Source of the DNA: Xenoacremonium recifei
Taxonomy: Eukaryota > Ascomycota > Sordariomycetes > Hypocreales > Nectriaceae
Direction of reading: 5' to 3'
DNA length: 64,000 bases
Assembly: GCA_012184525.1 (NCBI GenBank)
Contig: WOFQ01000035.1
Span: 302,028-366,027 of the forward strand
The translations under genes and the position numbers were made by a program. Of this stretch, positions 1-11,080 are shown piece after piece; the first letter of the stretch is position 1, and every line of letters starts with the position of its first letter. Under the pieces are notes generated by a model, which was not told where the DNA came from, ran no database searches, and worked only from the letters and a program-made list of their open reading frames with translations.

Positions 1-660
1 CAAACAAAGCATTACATGCGACAAGTCAAATGGTACGAAATAGAAGGCGGAGTCGAGGTTCAAGTCAAAGGCCGCATCGCACCTCCTGTACTAGCTTGGG
101 GTGTCGATCTTGTATGGTTCTTTACTTTCAAGGGGGATCAACTCCTCCTGAAAGTTGAGGGTAGTCCACACGGCGCTATGTTGCCCGAGTTCTTTGCAAG
201 AATCGGAGTTACCCTCGGCCTCGCATACATTTCCAACGTCTCTTGGTGGGGTCGTGGTCCAGGGGAGAGCTATTCCGACAAGAAGCTCAGCCAATCTTTC
301 GGAAACTGGAAATCTTCTGTCGATGATCTGTTCGTGGATTACGAGTTTCCGCAAGAGTCTGGAAATCGTACGGATGTTCGTTGGGTTGAGTTCTCACCCA
401 AAGAGAAAACTGAAGGACCTCCTCTGCGAGCTTCCTTTGGGGACTTGGACGGAGCTTCGTTTGCAGCGCTTCACTACACGACAAGCGACCTAGACGAATG
501 TACGCACCCCTACGAACTCCACAAGCGCAAGAGGCAGGACACTATTGTTCGGCTGGACTGGGCACATCATGGCTTAGGTACTGGATCTTGTGGACCGCCT
601 ACCACGCCGGGATATCAGTTGATACCCAAAGATTTCAGTTTTGAGGTGCTACTGGAATAG
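1..660 (+). CDS. Beta-galactosidase (GH2), C-terminal part, 5' end outside window
   Basis: The frame is open to the first base of the window, so this is the last ~219 residues of a longer protein. It matches the C-terminal beta-sandwich (small-chain/domain 5) of LacZ-type GH2 beta-galactosidases: the W-GRGPGE-Y-D box lies near residue 85 of the visible part, followed by a 'PQESGNR' box and, near the end, the LD..HHGLGTGSCGP box that is diagnostic of this domain. The enzyme hydrolyses terminal beta-galactosides such as lactose. The catalytic TIM barrel with its two glutamates lies upstream of the window and cannot be checked. No signal can be judged. A Zn2Cys6 regulator and an MFS transporter follow on the same strand; whether they serve galactoside use is only a guess. 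Confidence 0.9.
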   Translation, partial: QTKHYMRQVKWYEIEGGVEVQVKGRIAPPVLAWGVDLVWFFTFKGDQLLLKVEGSPHGAMLPEFFARIGVTLGLAYISNVSWWGRGPGESYSDKKLSQSFGNWKSSVDDLFVDYEFPQESGNRTDVRWVEFSPKEKTEGPPLRASFGDLDGASFAALHYTTSDLDECTHPYELHKRKRQDTIVRLDWAHHGLGTGSCGPPTTPGYQLIPKDFSFEVLLE

Positions 661-1053
661 ACATAGTTATTACAGTGGATGCTTATGGCCGGTGAACTCT
701 CCGGAATTACAAGACATAGATATGGTTAAAAACCGTGGTATTTTCGCACAATAAAGCTAATGTCGGTGCTCAAAGAGCACATTGGAAAGAGATGAATTAG
801 CGGAATAAAAAGTTGCAGGCTTGCCACTAACGTTCAGCGAAGCCAAGGAGAGTGTGCCCGAGATGAATCAATCGGGGGTCCGTCACGTGTTCCTCTTGAA
901 CCAGCTAACTGACAATAAATAAAATGGACGATTTGTTTCGGTCCACTGGACAGTCCTTGTCATATTCCCGCGTCTACCCCGCCACAAACTTCCTTGATTC
1001 TGTTTACCATCCCCCCACGCCAGGCCACCCCCAACCTCGGAATCAGGTCCTCA
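661..1053. other. Intergenic, beta-galactosidase to regulator
   Basis: No coding potential recognised. It serves as 3' region of the beta-galactosidase and promoter of the following regulator. A TCACGTG box (E-box/CACGTG core) is visible at about 883-889; nothing else stands out. Confidence 0.4.
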
Positions 1054-3308
1054 ATGCCGGGTTCAGACTCCGCCAACCAGATTCAGGCTGGGACTACATC
1101 TCGGCGCCTGGCAATCAACGTACGATACAGTTTTCCTTCATGCTCTAATTAGGATTCACAAATAGGCAGGCTTGCGATGCGTGTAGGTTACGAAAGACGA
1201 AATGCGACGAAGCAAGGCCGATGTGCGCCCGATGCTGTCGGCTGGGGCTAGATTGCACTTATGTTGAGTCTGTGGCATCCAAGTAAGTTGCTCTGCTCGA
1301 AACCAGACATGTCTCGCTGACGCAAGTCTATTCTTAAGAAAGAACCTTAGTACTAGGGAGCTTGGCGATACCTTGAAAAGAATGGAACAAAAGATTGACG
1401 TAATCATGAATTCCGGGTCATTGACTCTGCCGGGCAGCCAGTGGCCACCAATGCCCGACCCTCGGGAGAGTAGGATCCCGGTCTATACTCAGTTCATGGA
1501 CCCATCCGCCAGTCCAAGCCTTATTGACCCATCTCTGTCACGATCTGATTCCTCTCGAACCCGACATCTCAGTGGCGATCTGGCACTTACTGAGAGGCAT
1601 ACAGCTGCTCTTCAACACTTACTGTCTTGGCCTTGTTCACCGATGAAGCTGAGCAAATCCGATCGGAACTATCCCCTGATGTCTGAAATTACGCGCCCAA
1701 GGATACCGAAACGGAACGATGACCTGCAGTCTTGGGTCTGTCAACTTCCCATAACTCAGCTACATGACCTGGCGAGCAAGTACTTCACCTACTTCAATCT
1801 TCCATATTTGCTTATCAACGAGACTTTATTCTTTGAACAAAACTTAGATCGAGCAATCAAGAGCGGCTTCTCTACAGGCGTGGAGTCTGCTCTCGTACTC
1901 GTCGTTCTAGCGCTTGGTCATATCGCAGCTTCTCATCTAGATATCCAGCATGTGAATGATTTAAAAGGCGAAGAAAAGAACAATGACTCCGGTCTTCTGT
2001 TCTTTCAACTCGCAAGCGATATCTTCGCCGATCACGAACGTGTAAATTGGGAAAGCGCTCAATGCCAGCTGTTGATGGGGTACGTGATCTGTCTTTACTT
2101 TCCGTTTAGTTATATGTGAATAACTCACATATGATACTCTAGAATGTTTTACTCGGCTAAGTTGCGCATGTATGACGCCTGGCGAGTGATCCATCAGGCT
2201 TGCTGTATACTTCTTACCATAATGCCATTGTAAGTTCAGAACTTCTTAGGCATAAAAAAGAGAACCGAATTCCTCATCAGAAAACAGGCAAGAACCCCTC
2301 CAGCCACACCATTATCAGGTGTACTGGGCTGCGTATTTGTTGGAGAGGTACGATACACAGAAAGCTCTGGTCCAAATGCAGCGGGTGACAACAGCGTGCC
2401 ACAGCTAACATGTATATAGCCAAGTCCTCAGCGAATTTGACCTCCCCACAAGCGGCATCGGGATACTGGCAAGCTCGGCCCCTTTGCCTGTTGACATAAC
2501 CACAGACGGGGATCCGCAGCTTTGCCAAAATCAGTGCCTATTGCTAGCTCTCATTACTATGCGCAAGCTTATTAACAGAGCTCATTATCATCTCTACACT
2601 CAGGGTTAGTACTTCTAGCAAGGCACTGATACTAAATAATCTGATCGTAGACTAGGTTCGACGCAACAAATAGGGATAGGACAGACGCAACAAGACACTT
2701 TCAACAATATGTCGCAAATCATCCCGATCATTGCCGAGCTCAATTTTCAACTCGAGCAGTGGAGGATATGTCTTCCACCTACATTGCAATTTCCTTCGTA
2801 TGACGCCTCTAGAGAGTATCCGAAGCCGGCGGAGTATGACTTACAGTCACCATTCCAAAGACTCAGAGACCATGCTATTGCCCGTTACCTGTCGGTGAAA
2901 TCCATCATCCATCGTCCGTTCCTGTACAAAGCACTGCATGCATCCTCCCAAGATACTCTATCCGCACAGGAAAAGCTGGGTGCCCAGACTGCCTTGGGGT
3001 CAGCTGTTATGTCTCTCCATTATTTTCACCTGTACCGCAGCCCACTGGCTACTCAACTACATCCCATGAGTCAATGTCGATGGTGAGTCCCTTGCTGTTT
3101 TATCTCGCACGATCCTCACATGCATTCCAGGCTCGCGGCAACCGAGATCCAAATTAGATTCGTCCTTGCTGCAGGAGAACATATTCGATACCTATTACCT
3201 GAAGGATGGGAAGAGGTCCGTGGCCTTTTAGAACATATAGCTAGGAGTGCGACTCCTTTATCACCCTGCTTTGCTCGTGATGTTGAGTTAGTTCAGTCTC
3301 TAGCTTGA
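1054..3308 (+). CDS. Zn2Cys6 fungal transcription factor, eight exons
   Basis: Model: 1054-1119, 1170-1282, 1351-2079, 2143-2229, 2288-2347, 2432-2604, 2656-3082, 3131-3308; 610 residues, all introns GT-AG and 50-84 nt. I chose ATG 1054 because only this frame joins across intron 1 to the finger; the longer open frame from 924 does not. The finger has the spacing CX2CX6CX6CX2CX6C (ACDACRLRKTKC...CARCCRLGLDC), residues ~23-50, followed by a short LGDTLKRMEQKID heptad linker. The fungal-specific middle homology region follows, with a GMFYSAKLRMYDAW-type helix and the VYWAAYLLER motif near residue 360. Nuclear DNA-binding activator, target unknown. It lies between a beta-galactosidase and an MFS transporter, which it may control (inference). 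Exon borders 4-6 are the least certain part. Confidence 0.85.
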
Positions 3309-3719
3309 TATTACACATTATCATTTCCGCCTCCAGTTCCCACTGAAAAATACTATTGAAAGAAAGACTGGGATTCCTTCATCAATCAACCCCCGACACC
3401 AAGAATGGTGAGTGGGGGAGACGGAGCAGGTCCGTGTCTCCCCGCCGCTACCAGCCAAGGTTAGGTCATCCCCAGGATCCTTATCCATTACTGGTAAAGA
3501 TGAGCTCTACCAGAATCACATTATTCCTACTTGAGTTTAGGTTGAGAAAGGTGCTATGGGGCCTGCTCTTCCCTCTGTTTTTGATCCAGAGGGCATACGT
3601 TGATTAGAAGAAGTATTTAGTAGGAGGTGTGAGAATTTGCACCAAGCAGTCTTTCTGTTCCAAGTCTGTCTGACTCGATTTGAGATACACCACGAGCTGT
3701 TAATCTAATTCCCTACACT
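3309..3719. other. Intergenic with GC-rich hairpin
   Basis: No gene seen. A strong imperfect inverted repeat (GGGGAGACGG, 7-nt loop, CCGTGTCTCCCC) lies at 3415-3443 and contains CGG-N7-CCG. It could be a terminator hairpin of the upstream gene or a zinc-cluster site for the downstream MFS gene. Confidence 0.35.
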
Positions 3720-5345
3720 ATGTCAGCATGCGCTGTTGACAAGGGAGCAACTCGCGTTGTGTCAATTCCTCTCTGTACAGCCATGGGGCCTCACCAAGAT
3801 AATCCGCAAGAAGCTCAAAACGACAACCAACACGACATGGAAATCATTCTGAGCTTAGAAGCCTTGGACCCAAGTTACCCTTTCTCTAGCCTCATGTTAT
3901 CCCAAGGTGTTTTAGTCGGGGATGACTTCGAGTGGCCTACACCGGACGCAATGCGGAAATACCAAGCACCTCCAACCTGGGGAAGCAGAAAAAAAGTGTT
4001 CACCTTATCGGGGCTTTTTCTGTCGTCTATTCTCGCCTCGTATTCTGCTGGGGCCTATACTATGACCTCAGGGCCTCTCCGGGAGAAATGGAACATCAAC
4101 GACACGGAATACAACGTCGGCATAACTATTTTTGTTCTGGCCTTTGGCTTTGCGCCCATGATCATGGCGCCTGTGAGTGAACAATATGGAAGGTATGGCG
4201 TCTTTGTTGGTGCTGGCTTCATATTCTTCCTAGGGACTCTCGGATGTGCTTTGACAGATTCATATTCTGGCATGCTGATTGCTCGGTTGGTCGTGGGCAC
4301 CGGTGCTTCAATCTTCGCCACATTGACGGCTGGAGTCGTCAGTGACTTGTATCACACGGAACAGAGAAATATTCCCATGACTCTGTACACCATGACCGTT
4401 CTTGCTGGCACCGGCCTCGGCCCCCTTGTCAGCGGCATCGTTGTCGATCATCTATCTTGGCGCTGGGTGTACTACCTCCAGTTTATATCCATAGGCATTG
4501 CGACTCTTTGCATATGCATATTCTTCACTGAGACGAGGAGTAATGTACTCCTTCGGAGAAAATGCCATGCGTTGAATGAACTTTTGGACATGCAAGCCGA
4601 GAAAGTCCAACGCCGTCCAAAGTTTCACTCCGAAGCGAAGATAGAACTCTCCCTTGGAGTTGATATCCTGTGGAAGAGTTTTGCTTTTCCCCTGAGGCTA
4701 CTACTTACGGAACCAGTCGTGGTGTGTTTCTCAGCCTGGGTGTCATTCTCTTGGGGGATTCTTTATTTGCAATTTGGGAGTGTTCAAATGGCATTTGAAG
4801 ATGTCTATGGCTTCTCAGACTCTGAAACAGGGGGCGTATATGCTGCAGTAATGGTAGGCGCTATCATTGGAGCCATTATCAGCATAGCTCAGGAGCCCGT
4901 GTCACGAAACCTATTCCCACAAAGGATGAAACAGCCGGAGGGACGTCTGTTGCCCGCTTGCCTTATATCAGTTCTACTACCAGCTGGCCTTTTCTGGTTT
5001 GGATGGACAACATCCCCAGGTATAAGCTGGATTTCCCCGTGTCTGGCAGTGGCGGCATGTACGATGGGGATCTTTAGCATCTACATCGCGACATTCAATT
5101 ATCTAGCAGACACCTATCACCGTTACGCCTCGTCAGCTCTGGCGGCTCAGAGTATGTGCAGGAATCTGCTAGCAGGTATCTTTCCACTCTTTACTCGAAC
5201 AATGTTCCAAAGCCTTGGATATGGCAAGGCGGGAAGCATTCTCGGCGTCATCGCTATTTTTCTGACCGGTGTTCCTTGGGTTCTCTCAATTTTTGGGTCC
5301 AGGATTAGATCTAGGAGTCCATTTGCTAGTGAGCTTCTGAAATAG
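3720..5345 (+). CDS. MFS drug/polyamine-type transporter (DHA1 family)
   Basis: Single-exon gene of 541 residues. A soluble ~95-residue N-terminal tail precedes a run of about twelve hydrophobic segments. Family marks are the 'SAGAYTMTSGPLREKW' loop after TM1, a motif-A-like APVSEQYGRYGV after TM2, and the GTGLGPLVSG motif C in TM5, which is typical of H+ antiporters of the DHA1 (TPO/FLU1/Qdr) group. Predicted plasma-membrane exporter of small organic cations or drugs; substrate cannot be told. An in-frame ATG at 3783 is an alternative start that would remove 21 residues of poor conservation. The downstream half ends in a basic cytoplasmic tail. It follows the Zn2Cys6 gene in tandem, a common pairing of exporter and regulator. 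Confidence 0.88.
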   Translation: MSACAVDKGATRVVSIPLCTAMGPHQDNPQEAQNDNQHDMEIILSLEALDPSYPFSSLMLSQGVLVGDDFEWPTPDAMRKYQAPPTWGSRKKVFTLSGLFLSSILASYSAGAYTMTSGPLREKWNINDTEYNVGITIFVLAFGFAPMIMAPVSEQYGRYGVFVGAGFIFFLGTLGCALTDSYSGMLIARLVVGTGASIFATLTAGVVSDLYHTEQRNIPMTLYTMTVLAGTGLGPLVSGIVVDHLSWRWVYYLQFISIGIATLCICIFFTETRSNVLLRRKCHALNELLDMQAEKVQRRPKFHSEAKIELSLGVDILWKSFAFPLRLLLTEPVVVCFSAWVSFSWGILYLQFGSVQMAFEDVYGFSDSETGGVYAAVMVGAIIGAIISIAQEPVSRNLFPQRMKQPEGRLLPACLISVLLPAGLFWFGWTTSPGISWISPCLAVAACTMGIFSIYIATFNYLADTYHRYASSALAAQSMCRNLLAGIFPLFTRTMFQSLGYGKAGSILGVIAIFLTGVPWVLSIFGSRIRSRSPFASELLK

Positions 5346-5931
5346 GCTATGGGAAAGTTGAAAGACAGTGATCTTGGTGGAGATTAACATGTCATGGGTA
5401 TGGTATTGTGAGCAATAATTGTTTCTTATATTGTTAAGGGACACTTATTGTCAGAATGGTTGGCTATTTTGAAGCAGTGGGGTTGTAAATCGTACTTCTA
5501 GGTGGATGCCTACAATTGGCGACGGAAAAATAGATGAAATAAACCAATATATCACAACTCAATTGCGAGTTATTAAATACGTACAAGAACACAAACGGAT
5601 GCAGAATTCCTGTATTTCTTAGAAGCTTGCGCAACCCATCAGTTGCTTGCGTAGATGTCGTCTTTGGAGCTCGACAGTGATGAGTGATGTAGGCTACGGC
5701 TTCTTACCTAAACCATGCGCACTAATCCAATCAGCTAATTAGCGCGAGGACAGAAGGCTTTATCTTTGCGAGCTTCCCTTCGTCCCCATCTGTTTAATCC
5801 CCGATTCTTTCATCCAATTCAGCAACTTTCGAGCCAGCCGATATACCTATAGCATTGCCTGCCCCCCTTTCGCTCTCTTCCCGGATAGCGGTCGAGGCAC
5901 AGTCACCGATCTGCCATCTTCACCTTTATCA
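5346..5931. other. Intergenic / promoter of second regulator
   Basis: No coding sequence recognised. The last 150 bases are pyrimidine-rich (CTTCCC.. CCCC TTTCGCTCTC), as is common just upstream of fungal transcription starts. Confidence 0.4.
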
Positions 5932-7369
5932 ATGAATACCACACGCCGGTCTCGCAAGAAGACGGGCTGCTTGACCTGTCGCTATCGTCGCAAGAAATGT
6001 GACGAGACAGCACCCAAATGTGTGGCTTGCGACCGTAACCACTTAATCTGTCGCTGGCCACCCCAGAGCTCTCATTACAAAGACGACGCAATAGGAACCG
6101 CGGACAATCGCACCATAATAGACGCGAAGAACCGGCCTACACGCAACCCAAACCTCATCCCACTATTCTTGCTCCAGGGCCGAAACACGAGGCTATTCGA
6201 GCACTTCACAGCGAATACATCAAAACGACTCGTTGGTAGATCCAGCCAGCGCAACCCGTTCCTGGTATATAATGTCCAGATGGGCCACGAAAGCGAGATG
6301 ATGCAGCACATGATTCTTGCCCTCAGTTCCTGTCATTTGGTCTATAGCGATCCCTCCCAGGCCGCGATATGCATGGAGCACTATGGTGCGGCGATGCGAT
6401 TGACCAAGCACTCTCTCACGCGTTGGGAAATGGCAGATGCCAAAGAAAGAATGATTGTCTTGGCCACAGTATTGAACTTGTGTTGGTTCGAGGTAGGTAA
6501 CCCGGAATACTTTACCGATAAACCTGAATGCTTATTGGGCTGCCAAGGTTCTTAATGTCAACATGTCTGGGGCGATATTCCATCATCAACGGGCCAGCGA
6601 GCATATGTTACTGGACGGTGAGAAAGCTTGGGGACTTCAGGACCCAGAACTATTCGGCTTCTTCAAGGAGCAATACTCGTATCTTGTCTTGGTTGCCAAT
6701 ATTTGTCTTGGCAGGGATGAGCTCAACGATACCCTGGACCACCTCTTCCAAGATTCAGCGCTGGAGGACCTCAACAAAGGCACTTCCATTTATGGCTGCC
6801 TTTTTGGCAATTCCCATCAGCTTTACAAGCTGATCCACCGCATATCTTGTCTTGCCCGAATCTGTCGCGAGGAGAAGTACGAGCTGTCGCTGTCGACTCA
6901 AAATACATTCAACGAGCTATTGGCCACAGTAAATGCTTGGACACCAGATTCTACCTTGACAGACGATAGCCTTACCGCTGCAGGCCGCATCTTCCAAGAT
7001 GCTTGCCTGGTATTTCTCTACGCGTCTTTCCACGGGCCTCAACTTGCCAGTTCTGGCTTCAATCCTTCCATGTACTCGCTCTTGAATCTATTTCTGGAAC
7101 ACTTCTCACAACTGCCGCACGACAGTGCTCCATGGACTACTATATCGTGGCCCGCGCTTGTTTGCGGGTCATGCATGAAAGAAAGAGGACAGAGACAGCA
7201 CTTATCTGATATCCTCAGTCGGTCAACACTTGGAATGAGAGCCATTGAGAATATTGTTCATGTTTTGTCTCTGTTATGGTCTGCAATGGATGAAGATGAG
7301 AGATATTTTGGTCCCTATGGACTGGAGCAAGTCTTGAAAATCCATGGGTTAAATGTTTGTATAGGCTAA
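5932..7369 (+). CDS. Zn2Cys6 transcription factor with Fungal_trans_2-type domain
   Basis: Two exons, 5932-6492 and 6548-7369, phase-0 intron of 55 nt, 460 residues. The finger starts at residue 13: KTGCLTCRYRRKKCDETAPKC.. with spacing CX2CX6CX6CX2CX6C ending CVACDRNHLIC-RWP. No coiled-coil linker of the Gal4 type is obvious. The long helical C-terminal region (IFHHQRASEHMLLDG.. ; FQDACLVFLYASF ; LGMRAIENIVHVLSLLWSAMDED) resembles the Fungal_trans_2 (acriflavine-sensitivity control) group. Nuclear regulator. It stands divergent to nothing: the next gene, a dioxygenase, converges on it from the other strand with a 92-bp gap. Likely the local regulator of the dioxygenase-MFS-SnoaL-lyase run, by position only. 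Confidence 0.88.
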
Positions 7370-7461
7370 GCGAATAAAGAATGACACAAATATTTGACAA
7401 TATTTGTCGCATCTGATTTGTATTGCTGTTAGAAAAACAACATATCCTTCTAATTGTGCGA

Positions 7462-8421
7462 CTAGTACAGATCTTTGAAGGATTCTGTTCCACGCAGGTG
7501 ATCAAGGGGATGCTTCAGTTCCACCCATCCCATGAAAGGCGGGCTGAGGTTGTAACCCATCAGCTCCAGGGTCTTGTTATCATAGTCCTTTGAAAGAGTC
7601 TCAAAAGGCGCCGCAAGATATTGATTCTCCTCCTGCCGCAAAAACCCCTTCGTGTAGAAACAGCTGTACATGAGACGCTCCTGATCTGTTGTCCGGTTTG
7701 CTGAGCCACCGTGGAAGCAACTAGACAAGAAGATAAAAGCATCTCCAGGCTCCATCTCGGCATAAAATGCAAGGTTGTCGTCGGGCGGTGTGGCTTGGTC
7801 CCAGAGATGCGACCCAGGAATGAAGCGCGTAGCTCCGTTTTCTCGTGTTGCCTTTTTGCCAGCCACAAAAAAGCCGACGCCGGTGTCTTCGCCCATTTTG
7901 TAGTCAGCGGCAGTGCGGCGTCGCACGGGGTTATGGTGAATCATGTCATCTCTGTGCAGCTCCTGATCTCTTGCTCCAGGGGCGATACTGAAGATAATTG
8001 TGTTGTTTAGCTGCGGCTTGCTCACAAACGTCTTCCATTCGTTTCCGACCCAGCAAGAATACGTTGACGAGAGGAGGCGCTCGGCGACATCAAGGGCAAC
8101 AGAATTCTGAACAATTGCTTTAGTGAACTGCGGAGACTTCCCGATAAGTCCCATAACGCGTTTCGTCTCCTTCGGAAAGAAATCGCCGGTCCATGCCCCA
8201 TCTCCCTGGATATAGGATCTGGTGTCGTTCTCGATATGAGCCAGATCGTCGGCGGACACGGCGCCTTTGAGAATGCAGCCACCTGACTCGACCATAGCTG
8301 CCACAACTTGGTCGATGTCCGCAGTCGAAGCATCAAATTGCTGGACGGCTGGTAGAGGACGATGGCGATCATCAACTTCCGTCATTTTTGATGGCGAGGG
8401 TGAAAGTTGTGCCGCAGTCAT
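7462..8421 (-). CDS. Phytanoyl-CoA dioxygenase (PhyH) family Fe(II)/2-oxoglutarate oxygenase
   Basis: Intronless, 319 residues. The facial triad is visible: H156 and D158 in QELHRDD and H237 in SSCFHGGS, with R249 eleven to twelve residues later as the 2-oxoglutarate-binding arginine. The segment QLNNTIIFSIAPGARDQELHRDDMIHH and the GATRFIPGSHLW loop resemble fungal tailoring oxygenases of the AusE/PrhA/FtmOx1 type more than peroxisomal phytanoyl-CoA hydroxylases. It would hydroxylate, desaturate or rearrange a small molecule using O2 and 2-oxoglutarate. No C-terminal peroxisomal signal (ends KDLY). An in-frame ATG at residue 13 is an alternative start. The upstream MFS gene lies on the same strand; no synthase gene is in the window to name a substrate. 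Confidence 0.88.
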   Translation of the reverse strand: MTAAQLSPSPSKMTEVDDRHRPLPAVQQFDASTADIDQVVAAMVESGGCILKGAVSADDLAHIENDTRSYIQGDGAWTGDFFPKETKRVMGLIGKSPQFTKAIVQNSVALDVAERLLSSTYSCWVGNEWKTFVSKPQLNNTIIFSIAPGARDQELHRDDMIHHNPVRRRTAADYKMGEDTGVGFFVAGKKATRENGATRFIPGSHLWDQATPPDDNLAFYAEMEPGDAFIFLSSCFHGGSANRTTDQERLMYSCFYTKGFLRQEENQYLAAPFETLSKDYDNKTLELMGYNLSPPFMGWVELKHPLDHLRGTESFKDLY

Positions 8422-8941
8422 GTTTAGGTCTGGTTCTGGCTATCGTGAAGAAGATTGTGTATTAGAAACAGAAGAAAAAAGCGTCAACCAAGCATTCTAC
8501 AGGTAATCATGAAGTAATATATATATATTTACTTTGAACAACAACTAAAAAATTTGCAGGGCAAACAACTGCATACTGGCAAGCTTGTACCGACCACCAA
8601 GCAAGATACCCCACAAGACAACCGCGATTATCGTAGATGAGATGTTCCGATACGGAAAGCAAAGACGATGGGGGAGCCCGGGGCTAATAAGCGCGCTTAT
8701 CTTTCGAAGATCCTCGCAGCATCCCATTGGCTCCACGTACTCCTTTGGACCGGGAAATCGTGCCGATAGCTTGGGGGACTTGATGCGTTCTTCAAACGTA
8801 ACGAGAACGAGACGAAAGCTACAATGCCAACTTTAACCAAATTCAGGCACATTTCCCCGTGTTTGAGCGCAGCAAGTATCTTTCAATCATGACTAGTAGG
8901 ATTCTATTTAAACTAAATGTCTAGATACCGATGCGAACCGT
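8422..8941. other. Intergenic with short AT repeat
   Basis: No gene recognised. A short (AT)n tract lies near 8516-8530. The region is promoter of the dioxygenase gene and 3' flank of the MFS carrier gene. Confidence 0.35.
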
Positions 8942-10382
8942 CTAGGATTGACGTTTAGTTAGCCTGGCCGCGAGGAATAGGACCGCTGATAACAAAACCA
9001 GACTACCAGTGAATATAAACCCGCCACTGAAATAATTGGTAGATATATCGATAATGGTTCCCGCAATTGGATTTCCGATGAGAATACCTGCCGCAGCAAA
9101 GCAGAAAGCCATGCCCATCCAGGTACCAACCAGTGACATGTCCGGAACCAGTGATGCAACAATAGCAGAGGGTAAAGATACCACTGCGCCAGACACAAAG
9201 CCGTAGAGTATGGCAAAAACAACCACGCCCGCCACGGTATGAATGGCGACTGCAGCGTACGCAAGCACTGCTGCAATGACCATACATATGATGGCGATTT
9301 CGAAGGGCGCTTGGAATCGATCGGCTAGAAGCCCGGGGATAATTCTACCAAAGGCAGATGCCGCGTTGAGTACCACCAAGATATAGAACGATAGATCTGA
9401 ACTGATGTGTGCATGGACCTGCCCCCAGGCGATGATGTAAAAGATAGGGACGTACAGTCCAACAAATGACAGAAAGAGGCCAACGCTGAAGAGAGAGAAG
9501 GGCATGTTTTTGAAAGCTTTGAGATCGAGTAAGGCCCGCGATAGCTTGGCAGGGGGTAGGCGAGGCTTCATTATAGCGATGCTGATAAGCGATGTACCCA
9601 AGGCAATGAATCCGAGTGCCCTTGTAGCCCATGGAAATCCTACCCGCGGTTGAAGGCGCTCGAAGACGATAGGATAAATCACACTGCCGATGCTGCCGCC
9701 TGAAGCGACAATACCAATCGCCAATGCTCGCTTCGTCGTGAAGTACGTAGAAACGATAGCCACGCTAGGCAGGAAGATACAGCCTGTCCCTAACCCAATA
9801 GTAACTGCCTGGGCAAGGAAGAATTGCCAGTACTGTGTCGCTAGACTCGTCATCATTAGGCCGAGGACAGTAAAAAATGATCCGACAGTGACCAATGTCC
9901 GAGAGTACCCCTTGTCAAAAAGAGGCCCTACAACTAAGCTGAGAGCGACCAGGAGGAAGGCTTGGACAGTGCCAATCCAAGATATTTCTGACGGGCTATG
10001 AGATCTTAAAAGTTCAGACTCGTAGTAAGTTTGGAAAACGGCGAATGTATTCACCATGCCCCTTTTGCATTGTTAGCACTGGCGAACTGTTCAATAGGGT
10101 GTAATAGTTGGAGAACTCCATTACTCACCAGGAGTTGAAGAACAAGAAGTGTGCCCCAAGAACTTGAAGCCACGCCTGTATACCGCCATTGGGGGGTGGT
10201 GCAATTCCCGATTTCGTTGTGCCGGCCGGCATTTGTGGTGGAGGCACAGATTTTTCCAAGTCGCGATCTTGAGCGACATCTGGCATTTGACGCAGCGTTT
10301 CAGCTTCGGAGTTCTCGCTATTGTCGCTCATGGCTGCCGGCTTTTTCAAAGTGTGTGACGACTCTTGCTTGATCGTGAACAT
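8942..10382 (-). CDS. MFS monocarboxylate-type (MCT/MCH) transporter
   Basis: Two exons on the minus strand: 10382-10129 and 10061-8942, intron 67 nt, 457 residues. The splice restores the continuous family signature PPPNGGIQAWLQVLGAHFLFFNSWG-MVNTFAVFQTYY, the first transmembrane helix of MCT-like carriers, which neither open frame shows alone. Motif-A-like GPLFDKGYSR follows TM2, and GLGTGCIFLPSVAIVSTYF marks TM4. Predicted plasma-membrane carrier of monocarboxylates or a related organic acid. A second in-frame ATG at residue 18 gives the start MSDNSEN, which may be the used one. It is transcribed in the same direction as the dioxygenase, with 520 bp between. Confidence 0.88.
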
Positions 10383-11080
10383 TGAATCTAGTAGTTGATC
10401 TGAAAGCCGTGAGGGTTATAAATGATGCGCGTGTGGTTGGTTGACGTTAGAATGGCGGAAAGGGGTGTATACAGCCCTCTTTATCTTGGCAGTCTTCTAT
10501 CAATACAGAAGCCTCGAACACACTTATCGGTGTAGTTATTTGTACTTTTTAGTGCTCGGTTTCGGCACTATTGTAGTTGGGGTCGTGAGCCAGATCAGCG
10601 TAGGAACGGCTTAGTAAATGAAGATGGCTGACAAATTCCGGTCTTGTTCTCCAACAGGCACATTTCTACCTCACTCTTTGATCGGGGTGAATAATAATAG
10701 CAAGTTGTCCATCAGAGATATTTCCAATCCTATATCATCAATCTTCCATTTTGCTATAGAATGAATGGTCTTAATAAAGCCTTGTCTTGCCTGCGTTACT
10801 GGGCACGTTCTCAGGACGGAAATCCAACTTGGAATTGTATTTCCTATTTGGGTCTCGCGAGCGGTTAAATGGCACGAGTTGCTGAGAAATTGCTCAACAC
10901 CTGGGGGGTTGGTTTTGAAAGCAGCTGCAGCTTTTTATGGGGACCAGCCCTTCCATTGACAAGGCCCAGCAAGGTTGAATAAGCATGGCGTCATTTTGAG
11001 TCTCTCGTGCGGAATTTCTTCCTCTTGCACGCCAATGCTGTAATCTAAGGAGAGACTTGTGTGCAAGAAGCAATTCGACT
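10383..11080. other. Divergent promoter region, MFS carrier and SnoaL-like gene
   Basis: About 700 bp between two divergently transcribed genes; no open frame with family resemblance and no repeat seen. Presumed shared control region. Confidence 0.4.

Noticed and set aside
924..1148. Open frame from ATG 924 as the start of the first Zn2Cys6 gene
   Set aside because: It cannot be spliced in frame to the finger exon; ATG 1054 in another frame can, with a 50-nt consensus intron.
9003..9632. Minus-strand frames overlapping the monocarboxylate carrier
   Set aside because: They are shadows of the transporter coding sequence in other frames.
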